In this document: positions 57,771 through 64,000 of the stretch, one piece after another
Numbering within the stretch: position 1 is the first letter of the stretch
Layout of the letters: each line of letters opens with the position of its first letter
NCBI RefSeq assembly: GCF_012641405.1
Contig: NZ_JABAII010000004.1
Coordinates: forward strand, 248,001-312,000
Length of the DNA: 64,000 bases
Source: Rhizobium sp. P40RR-XXII
GTDB taxonomy: Bacteria; Pseudomonadota; Alphaproteobacteria; Rhizobiales; Rhizobiaceae
Direction of reading: 5' to 3'
Program-made: the position numbers and the translations under genes
The notes under the pieces: model-generated
What the model was told of the DNA's origin: nothing
Databases searched by the model: none
What the model saw: the letters and a program-made list of their open reading frames with translations, nothing else

Positions 57771-58625
57771 TCAATCCTTCTTTTCGAGGAAGGCCTTGAA
57801 TTGATCGGCATAGTCTGGGTGCCAGCGCGACAGCGGTGGGCGGTTCTCGACGATATCGCCGGCTGCCCAGAGCATGCGGCGCTCATCCGTCGGGCGGGCG
57901 ACATCGTTGTCGGGGCAGAGAATATAGAAATCGCCGCGCGTCAGGCTTTCCACCATGAACTCGACCGTCTGCTCCGGCGTCCAGGCGCCGGCGGGCTTTT
58001 CCCTGCGCTCACCTTTGGTAAGCCCGGTGAAGACGAAGCCAGGGATGAGAAGATGGGCCGATATCTTCGCGCCTTCGGTATTGCGCAGTTCGTGCTGCAG
58101 CGCTTCGGTGAAGACCTTCACGCCGGCCTTCGAGACATTGTAGGCGGGATTGCCTGGAGGCGTGGTGATGCCCTGCTTGGAGCCGGTGTTGATGATGACA
58201 CCCGGTTCGCCATGCGCCAGCATGCCGGGTCCGAAGACGCGCGTGCCGTTGACGACGCCAAGCAGATTGACGCCGAGGATGGCGTCCCAACCGGCTTGCG
58301 CGCTGAAGATCGAGGTTTCCGGTCCGATGCCGGCATTGTTCATCAGCACATGCACCCGGCCGAAACGCTGCAGGACGGCACGCTCCAGCGCTTCCAACGA
58401 ATCCTTGCTGGCGACATCGGTCTCGATGGCCATAACGTGCTCTTCGCCCGTGATCGTCTTGAGTTCGGCGCTGGCTTCCGCCAACCGGTCGCCGCCGAGA
58501 TCGGCGATGACGACACTCATGCCGAGCGAAGCGAAATATTTCGCGGCGGCGAAGCCGATGCCGGAAGCGCCTCCGGTGATGACGGCAACATTGGATTTCT
58601 TGAAAATGTCTTGAATATCGGTCAC
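57771..58625 (-). CDS. Short-chain dehydrogenase/reductase
   Basis: 284-residue SDR. The Rossmann motif is AVITGGASGIGFAAAKYFAS, NNAGIGPE follows, and the catalytic YNVSK (Tyr and Lys) lies near residue 170. The C-terminal ~50 residues (WHPDYADQFKAFLEKKD) are specific to this subgroup. The substrate is unknown. I chose the GTG at 58625 because GAGGAGG is well placed upstream and the protein then starts at the normal SDR position; the longer frame through the parD region is unlikely. Confidence 0.88.
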   Translation of the reverse strand: MTDIQDIFKKSNVAVITGGASGIGFAAAKYFASLGMSVVIADLGGDRLAEASAELKTITGEEHVMAIETDVASKDSLEALERAVLQRFGRVHVLMNNAGIGPETSIFSAQAGWDAILGVNLLGVVNGTRVFGPGMLAHGEPGVIINTGSKQGITTPPGNPAYNVSKAGVKVFTEALQHELRNTEGAKISAHLLIPGFVFTGLTKGERREKPAGAWTPEQTVEFMVESLTRGDFYILCPDNDVARPTDERRMLWAAGDIVENRPPLSRWHPDYADQFKAFLEKKD

Positions 58626-58659
58626 GAGCGGCGCCCTCCTCAGGCATTGTTCGGTCGCC

Positions 58660-58680
58660 GCCGAATATGGTAGTTTCGGC
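58660..58680. promoter_or_regulatory. Candidate ParD operator
   Basis: GCCGAA-TATGGTAGT-TTCGGC, an inverted repeat with 6-bp arms, lies 30 bp before parD, where ParD-type antitoxins autorepress. It also sits between the divergent SDR and parD genes. Confidence 0.45.
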
Positions 58681-58710
58681 AACCAAGTCAAACGGTCGGA
58701 GGTCGCGCCC

Positions 58711-58953
58711 GTGACAAAACATGTATCCGTAGAGATCGACGAGCAAATGGATGTGTTCATCGGCCAGCAGATCAGCCATGGCCAATATGGGTCTCCAAGC
58801 GAAGTCATCGCCGCCGCGCTCAAACTTCTGCGCCATCAGGCAGAGTTGGAGGCCATTGCCGACGCGATAAAAGAAGGTGAAGAGTCCGGCGAGCCGCAGG
58901 ACTTCGACGGTGCCGAATTTCTCAAGGAGATGCATCGGAAATATGCCCGCTGA
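58711..58953 (+). CDS. parD: ParD-family antitoxin
   Basis: 80-residue ribbon-helix-helix protein: HVSVEIDEQMDVFIGQQISH (RHH), PSEVIAAALKLLRHQ and an acidic C-terminal helix (EGEESGEPQDFDGAEFLKEM) that normally wraps the ParE toxin. The start is GTG at 58711, with CGGAGG 6 bp upstream. The end overlaps the parE start by 11 bp, the usual coupled layout. Because parE carries a stop codon, the antitoxin may now serve only as a repressor or guard against other ParE toxins. Confidence 0.9.
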   Translation: MTKHVSVEIDEQMDVFIGQQISHGQYGSPSEVIAAALKLLRHQAELEAIADAIKEGEESGEPQDFDGAEFLKEMHRKYAR

Positions 58954-59245
58954 AAGTCGCGCATATAAAATTCTGCCGAAAGCGCGGTAGGATCTTGAGG
59001 CGATTTGGCGCTACACACAAGAGAGATGGCCCCTTCATCAGGCCGATGCCTATTACAACGAAATGGTTGAATGTTTCCCCGCACTGGCAAGCGGAATAAA
59101 ACGCGGCCGCGCCATCGAAGGCCTCAAGTCCGAACATCTCGTCTCGACTTGCGGATCGCATTTCATCGTCTACAGAGACGATGAGCGTGTCGTCACAATC
59201 ATCCGCATCCTGTATCGGCGGATGAATATCGGGGCTCATCTCTGA
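58943..59245 (+). pseudogene. parE: ParE-family toxin interrupted by an amber stop
   Basis: From ATG 58943 the frame encodes MPAESRAYKILPKAR, then TAG at 58988-58990 (codon 16), then continues without further stops as DLEAIWRYTQERWPLHQADA, through SGIKRGRAIEGLKSEHLVS to RILYRRMNIGAHL and TGA at 59243-59245. Residues on both sides match ParE/RelE toxins (xKAxxDLxxIWxYT), and the normal residue at the stop is usually Glu (GAG to TAG is one base). Total frame 100 codons, the usual ParE length. No good in-frame restart gives a complete toxin, so it is probably inactive unless the stop is suppressed. Confidence 0.85.
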
Positions 59246-59365
59246 CGCTGCCCCGCGAAACATCCCACTCGCACTTCCCCTTGCGCCTCACGATAATCTC
59301 GCTAAAAGTTCCGCGATACAGGTTTGCGGGCCTTTCCTTTGGCCCGCCTCGAAACGGAACTCATC

Positions 59366-60589
59366 ATGGCATCACATAAAGACGTGAAGAAAGTCGTTCT
59401 CGCCTATTCAGGCGGTCTCGACACCTCGATTATCCTGAAGTGGCTGCAGACGGAGCTGGGTGCGGAAGTCGTGACCTTCACCGCCGATCTCGGCCAGGGC
59501 GAAGAGCTTGAGCCGGCGCGCAAGAAGGCCGAGCTGCTTGGCATCAAGGAAATCTATATCGAGGACGTGCGCGAGGAATTCGTGCGCGATTTCGTCTTTC
59601 CGATGTTCCGCGCCAACGCCGTCTATGAAGGCGTTTATCTCCTCGGCACGTCGATTGCCCGTCCGCTGATCTCCAAGCATCTGATCGAGATCGCCAAGAA
59701 GACCGGCGCCGATGCCATCGCGCACGGCGCGACCGGCAAGGGCAACGACCAGGTTCGTTTCGAACTGTCGGCCTATGCGCTGAACCCGGATATCAAGATC
59801 ATTGCACCCTGGCGCGACTGGTCGTTCAAGAGCCGGACCGATCTGCTCGAATTCGCCGAAAAGCATCAGATCCCGGTTGCCAAGGACAAGAAGGGCGAAG
59901 CGCCTTTCTCCGTCGATGCCAACCTGCTGCACTCTTCTTCCGAAGGCAAAGTTCTGGAAGATCCGTCGCAGGAAGCGCCCGAATATGTGCATATGCGCAC
60001 GATTTCGCCGGAAGCCGCTCCCGACAAGGCGACGATCATCAAGATCGGCTTCGAAAAGGGTGATGCCGTTTCGATCAACGGCCAGCGCCTGAGCCCGGCA
60101 ACGCTGCTCGCGAAGCTGAACGAGTACGGCCGCGACAACGGCATCGGCCGCCTCGACCTCGTCGAAAACCGCTTCGTCGGCATGAAGTCGCGCGGCGTCT
60201 ACGAAACGCCCGGCGGCACGATCCTGCTTGCGGCTCATCGCGCCATCGAATCCATCACGCTCGACCGCGGTGCCGCGCACCTCAAGGACGAGCTGATGCC
60301 GCGCTATGCCGAGCTGATCTATTACGGTTTCTGGTTCTCGCCGGAGCGCGAAATGCTGCAGGCGCTCATCGACAAGAGCCAGGAGCATGTCGAAGGCGAG
60401 GTGACGCTGAAGCTCTACAAGGGCAATGTCATGACCATCGGCCGCGAGAGCCCGAAGTCACTTTACTCCGACAAGCTCGTCACCTTCGAGGACGACCAGG
60501 GTGCCTACGACCAGAAGGACGCGGCCGGCTTCATCAAGCTGAATGCGCTGCGCCTGCGCACGCTCGCCAAGCGCAATCTATCGAAATAA
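59366..60589 (+). CDS. argG: Argininosuccinate synthase
   Basis: 407-residue ATP-dependent ligase joining citrulline and aspartate in arginine synthesis. [20 protein letters not shown] is the P-loop-like ATP motif; [14 protein letters not shown] and the C-terminal [20 protein letters not shown] are conserved. I chose the ATG at 59366, where the family begins; an earlier in-frame start at 59324 adds unrelated residues. It stands alone and ends at a terminator. Confidence 0.96.
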   Translation: MASHKDVKKVVLAYSGGLDTSIILKWLQTELGAEVVTFTADLGQGEELEPARKKAELLGIKEIYIEDVREEFVRDFVFPMFRANAVYEGVYLLGTSIARPLISKHLIEIAKKTGADAIAHGATGKGNDQVRFELSAYALNPDIKIIAPWRDWSFKSRTDLLEFAEKHQIPVAKDKKGEAPFSVDANLLHSSSEGKVLEDPSQEAPEYVHMRTISPEAAPDKATIIKIGFEKGDAVSINGQRLSPATLLAKLNEYGRDNGIGRLDLVENRFVGMKSRGVYETPGGTILLAAHRAIESITLDRGAAHLKDELMPRYAELIYYGFWFSPEREMLQALIDKSQEHVEGEVTLKLYKGNVMTIGRESPKSLYSDKLVTFEDDQGAYDQKDAAGFIKLNALRLRTLAKRNLSK

Positions 60590-60610
60590 TCGATACCTTG
60601 CATGCTGAAG

Positions 60611-60643
60611 AGCCCGCTTCCGGTCGCCGGAGGCGGGCTTTCT
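60611..60643 (+). terminator. Terminator of argG
   Basis: AGCCCGC-T-TCCGG (60611-60623) pairs with CCGGA-G-GCGGGCT (60627-60639), followed by TTCTT. Confidence 0.8.
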
Positions 60644-60666
60644 TATATGGAAAGCGGCGCCCGGAG

Positions 60667-61149
60667 TTAATCGACCGGCCGTAATTCGCGTTCGATTTCA
60701 GCCGGCGCTTCGGCCTTCTGCAGATTGCTGCGGAAGGTACAGAGCGTGTCATGCAACTGAAGTTGAAGGTCTTTGTCGAAGCCTTGCGTCGCACTGCGTT
60801 CGACTTCGCAGACTTCTCTGTCGATCTGCTTCAGCTTGGCGTCGGCCGATTCCGAAAGCACGATCCGCTTGGCGCGGCGATCGAGTGGGTCTGGCTGGCG
60901 TTCGATCAAGCCGCGCGCCTGCAGCTTGTCCAGAAAGGCGCTGACCGTCATCGGCTCCAGCCCCATCCGGGAGGCGATGTCGAGCTGGCGACTGCCATTG
61001 ATGGCGGCGACCTGCATCAGCGTCCGTGCTTCGCCCGCCGTCAGTCCAAGCCCGGCGACAAGAATGCGTCGCTCAAAGGCCGTCCTGATCAGTCGGGCGC
61101 AATCGCTCACAAGAAAGGCGAGCGAATCCGTATTAATCCTGCTGTTCAT
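60667..61149 (-). CDS. MarR-family transcriptional regulator
   Basis: 160-residue MarR protein: ILVAGLGLTAGEARTLMQVA, SRQLDIASRMGLEPMTVSAF (recognition helix) and the wing PDPLDRRAKRIVLSESADAK. It is divergent from a LysE exporter gene 161 bp away, which is its likely target by position. No strong palindrome stands out in the gap. The ligand is unknown. Confidence 0.88.
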   Translation of the reverse strand: MNSRINTDSLAFLVSDCARLIRTAFERRILVAGLGLTAGEARTLMQVAAINGSRQLDIASRMGLEPMTVSAFLDKLQARGLIERQPDPLDRRAKRIVLSESADAKLKQIDREVCEVERSATQGFDKDLQLQLHDTLCTFRSNLQKAEAPAEIERELRPVD

Positions 61150-61310
61150 AAGCGCTTCCCTACCTACGCTCTTTAATTTTTAGGCCCCACTACGTTCTTA
61201 TTGACTTCATCCCATGAACACAACGACTTCTTCTGCCAGAAAACGCGCTGCTGCTTGACCGGGTTCCGCAGATTGCTACTCTCGCGCGATTAACAGCGGG
61301 AACACCCATC

Positions 61311-61952
61311 ATGACACAATCGCTTGTTGTCGGTGCCTTTCTGGCCGCGCTTTTCTATGTCCTCATTCCCGGCCCTGCATTTCTGGCGCTGCTCGGTATC
61401 GGCGCAGGGCAGGGGCGCAAGGCGGGCGCATTCTTCGTCAGCGGCCATCTGCTCGGCGATCTCGTCTGGTCCACGCTTGCATTGGTCGCCATTGTCGGCG
61501 CAAAGACCATCGGCACCTTCGTCTTCGATATGCTGGGATTGCTGTGTGGCTTCTATCTTGCCTGGATCGGCTGGAGCGCGGTGACCGCCAAGCCGAAGGG
61601 CGAAGGCAAATCGCTCGTCAATGTCGAGCGGCCCTTCCGCCGTGGCCTGATTTTCGGCGTCACCAATCCCAAGGGATATCCCGTGGCCCTGGCGACCTTC
61701 ACGGCACTTGTCGCAGGCTCCGCCGGCGCGCTGACCTTCAGCGCGCTGCCGCTGCTGCTCGCCGTTTCCCTTGCCGGTTTCATCACTGCCGATCTCATCC
61801 TGATCAGCATTATCGGCGCCAGCGCCGTCCGGCGCTTCTATCGCGCGCATGAGCGGTTGATCGTGCGATGCTCGGGCGTGCTCTTCATGGGCTTCGCGGC
61901 CCAGGCGCTTTGGCACGCCACGCCCGGCCTGCTTGGCTGGCGCAAGGCCTGA
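61311..61952 (+). CDS. LysE/RhtB-family exporter
   Basis: 213-residue exporter with six helices: FYVLIPGPAFLALLGIGAGQ (PGP motif), SGHLLGDLVWSTLALVAIVG, LCGFYLAWIGWSAVTAKPKG and the TNPKGYPVALATFTAL segment that replaces the usual NPKxxxFF motif. The substrate is unknown. Divergent from a MarR regulator; an M3 peptidase gene follows 98 bp later. Confidence 0.88.
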   Translation: MTQSLVVGAFLAALFYVLIPGPAFLALLGIGAGQGRKAGAFFVSGHLLGDLVWSTLALVAIVGAKTIGTFVFDMLGLLCGFYLAWIGWSAVTAKPKGEGKSLVNVERPFRRGLIFGVTNPKGYPVALATFTALVAGSAGALTFSALPLLLAVSLAGFITADLILISIIGASAVRRFYRAHERLIVRCSGVLFMGFAAQALWHATPGLLGWRKA

Positions 61953-62050
61953 TCGCCCTCATTCAATTTGTTCAGCTCCGCGCCATACCAATTCGGCGGG
62001 AGTAGCCTTATATCGTGCTTCGATCAGATGCTGTCGAAAGGATGCCTTGC

Positions 62051-64000
62051 ATGTCTTCCCTTACCGCCGTCAATCCTGCGCTCACCGAATGGACCGGACA
62101 TCAGGGGCTGCCGCGTTTCGACGCAGTAAAGGATACGGATTTTGCCGCTGCCTTCGACGCGGCACTTGCTTCGCATGAAGCGGAGATCGACGCGATCGCC
62201 GGCAACAGCGAGGCGGTGACTTTCGCCAATACGGTGACGGCGCTGGAAATCGCCGGCGACGAGCTGTCGCGTATCTCGGCGCTTTTCTGGAACAAGGCCG
62301 GCGCCCATACGAACGAGACGATCCAGGCGCTGGAGCGCGAGATCGCGCCGAAGATGGCCCGGCATTATTCGAAGATCGGCACGAATGCGGCGCTCTTTGC
62401 CCGCCTTGATGCTCTTTGGGAGGGGCGCGAGGCTCTCGGGCTGACGCTTGAAGAAACCCGCGTGCTGGAGCGGCATTGGAAGGGCTTCGTCAAGTCGGGC
62501 GCCAAGCTGCCGAAGGCAGAGCAGGAGCGCCTGTCTGTCATCAACGAGACGCTCGCGGGCCTCGGCGCACAATTCGGCCAGAATGTGCTGGCGGATGAAA
62601 AGGATTGGGCACTGCTTCTGTCGGAGGAGGCCGATCTTGCGGGTCTTCCGGACTATTTGCGCGATGCGATGGCGGCGGCGGCGCGCGAACGCGGCGAAGA
62701 GGGCAAATATGCGGTCACCTTGTCACGCTCGATCATCGAGCCGTTCCTCACCTCGTCCGAACGACGCGATTTGCGCGAGCAGGCCTTCAACGCCTGGATC
62801 GCTCGCGGCGCTAATGGCGGCAAGACGGACAACCGCAAGATCGTTCGTGAAACGCTGGCGCTTCGGGCAGAGAAGGCGAAGCTGCTCGGCTACGCCAACT
62901 TCGCGGAACTGAAGCTCGACAACACCATGGCGAAGACGCCGACGGCCGTGAACGATCTGCTGATGACCGTATGGGCGAAAGCGGCCGCACGCGCTGCGGA
63001 AGAAGAAAAGGATATTGCCGGCTTGATCGCGGAGGAAGGCCGCAATCATGAGGTCATGCCCTGGGATTGGCGGCATTATGCCGAGAAGATCCGCACGCGG
63101 AAGTTCGATTTCTCCGAAACAGAGCTGAAGCCCTATCTGCAGCTGGAAAAGATCATCGCCGCCTGCTTCGATGTCGCCGGCCGCCTTTTCGGCATTCGGG
63201 CCGTCGAGCAGAAGGGCGTTCCCGCCTATCATCCCGATGTCCGTGTCTTCGAGATCCGCGACCGCTCCGACAAGCTCGTCGCCCTGTTTCTCGGCGACTA
63301 TTTCGCGCGCAGCTCCAAGCGCTCCGGCGCATGGATGAGTTCGTTTCAGTCGCAGCACAAGCTGCCGCTGAAGAGCGGCGAAATCGGCGAGCTGCCGATC
63401 ATCTACAATGTCTGCAACTTCGCCAAGCCGGCGAAGGGCAAGCCGGCGCTGCTGTCGCTTGACGACGCGCGCACGCTGTTCCACGAGTTCGGCCATGCGC
63501 TGCACGGAATGCTTTCCAATGTCACCTATCCCTCTGTTTCGGGCACCGGCGTTTCGCGCGATTTCGTAGAGTTGCCGTCGCAGCTCTACGAGCACTGGTT
63601 GACCGTGCCCGCCATCCTCAAGGAATATGCCGTCCACTACGAGACCGGCGAGCCGATCCCGCAGGCGCTGCTCGACAAGGTACTGGCCGCCCGCACCTTC
63701 AATGCCGGGTTCAATACGGTCGAATTCACCTCCTCGGCCCTAGTCGACATGGCATTCCACACTCGAGGTGTTGTCGACGACCCAATGGCGATGCAGGGGG
63801 AGGTGCTTGCCGAGATCGGCATGCCGAAATCGATCGTCATGCGCCACGCGACGCCGCACTTCCAGCATGTGTTTTCCGGCGACGGCTATTCGGCGGGCTA
63901 CTATTCCTACATGTGGTCGGAAGTGCTCGACGCCGACGCCTTCGCCGCCTTCGAGGAAACCGGCGACGCCTTCAATTCCGACATGGCCGGGAAGCTCAAG
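62051..64000 (+). CDS. M3-family metallopeptidase (oligopeptidase A / Dcp type), 3' end beyond window
   Basis: 650 codons are open to the window edge with no stop. The zinc motif HEFGHALHG starts at residue 478 and the downstream Glu of the M3 site lies in RDFVELPSQLYEHW. The N-terminal half is helical (LTAVNPALTEWTGHQGLPRF, FANTVTALEIAGDELSRISA). No signal peptide, so cytoplasmic. M3 enzymes of ~690 residues (Dcp, PrlC) degrade short peptides produced by ATP-dependent proteases or signal-peptide turnover. The ATG at 62051 has only a weak ribosome binding site. Confidence 0.92.
   Translation, partial: MSSLTAVNPALTEWTGHQGLPRFDAVKDTDFAAAFDAALASHEAEIDAIAGNSEAVTFANTVTALEIAGDELSRISALFWNKAGAHTNETIQALEREIAPKMARHYSKIGTNAALFARLDALWEGREALGLTLEETRVLERHWKGFVKSGAKLPKAEQERLSVINETLAGLGAQFGQNVLADEKDWALLLSEEADLAGLPDYLRDAMAAAARERGEEGKYAVTLSRSIIEPFLTSSERRDLREQAFNAWIARGANGGKTDNRKIVRETLALRAEKAKLLGYANFAELKLDNTMAKTPTAVNDLLMTVWAKAAARAAEEEKDIAGLIAEEGRNHEVMPWDWRHYAEKIRTRKFDFSETELKPYLQLEKIIAACFDVAGRLFGIRAVEQKGVPAYHPDVRVFEIRDRSDKLVALFLGDYFARSSKRSGAWMSSFQSQHKLPLKSGEIGELPIIYNVCNFAKPAKGKPALLSLDDARTLFHEFGHALHGMLSNVTYPSVSGTGVSRDFVELPSQLYEHWLTVPAILKEYAVHYETGEPIPQALLDKVLAARTFNAGFNTVEFTSSALVDMAFHTRGVVDDPMAMQGEVLAEIGMPKSIVMRHATPHFQHVFSGDGYSAGYYSYMWSEVLDADAFAAFEETGDAFNSDMAGKLK

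Noticed and set aside
57771..58823. 350-residue form of the SDR protein
   Set aside because: The extra 66 residues are read antisense through parD and the intergenic region; GTG 58625 has a good ribosome binding site.

Overview
The window looks like a chromosomal segment of an alphaproteobacterium of the Rhizobium/Agrobacterium group. This rests on GC-rich coding DNA, a glnK-amtB pair under an NtrC/sigma-54 type control region, a CtrA box upstream of ftsK, rhizobial-style intergenic palindromic repeats, and familiar rhizobial neighbourhoods such as ffh-chorismate mutase-rpsP-rimM-trmD-rplS, dapF-mtaB-ftsY, the ccm cluster next to acnA, and ybbAP next to a TesA-like hydrolase. No rRNA, tRNA, CRISPR array, insertion sequence or prophage was seen; most of the window is housekeeping DNA.

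Layout. 1-12.6 kb: end of a prolyl-tRNA deacylase, a CnoX-type thioredoxin, a LON-domain protein and a Trm112-like protein, a decayed MFS transporter, a UbiH-type monooxygenase, tesB, glnK-amtB, ftsK, lolA, xthA and a cyclic-nucleotide-binding protein. 12.6-20.9 kb: an OmpR-type regulator, then an accessory stretch of regulator/effector pairs (LysR/GST, MFS/LysR, MarR/EamA). 21-30 kb (mostly minus strand): leuC, an amino-acid ABC permease and binding protein without an ATPase, and the ribosomal/SRP block rplS-DUF1801-trmD-rimM-rpsP-chorismate mutase-ffh. 30-38.2 kb (mostly plus): an unknown protein coupled to a metallo-beta-lactamase-fold hydrolase, dapF-mtaB, then ftsY-yciB-DUF2585 with ATGA couplings. 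38.4-41.9 kb: ccmABCDG on the minus strand, including a 57-residue ccmD. 42-52 kb: acnA, DUF1223, DUF2794, a GNAT enzyme, a Bax-inhibitor protein and the ybbA-ybbP/SGNH hydrolase locus. 52-64 kb: thpR, a low-molecular-weight phosphatase, phhB, a YkvA protein, an IalB protein, rlmN, two LysE exporters, an SDR, parD with a nonsense-mutated parE, argG, a MarR regulator and the start of an M3 peptidase.

The most unusual signal is a set of palindromic repeats. One family (a CTCCCCC...GGGGGAG hairpin followed by a TGTCC...GGACA hairpin) is present as an inverted pair in the ccmA-ccmB gap and, with the same architecture, inside the ftsY reading frame, where both copies are translated in frame into the acidic N-terminal region of the SRP receptor. 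Other families bracket xthA, sit between rpsP and rimM, between ccmB and ccmC, and around 32.9 and 38.3 kb. Decayed genes (the MFS remnant and the parE toxin) and several well-preserved regulatory palindromes (NtrC, RpoN, CtrA, MarR) are the other points of interest.
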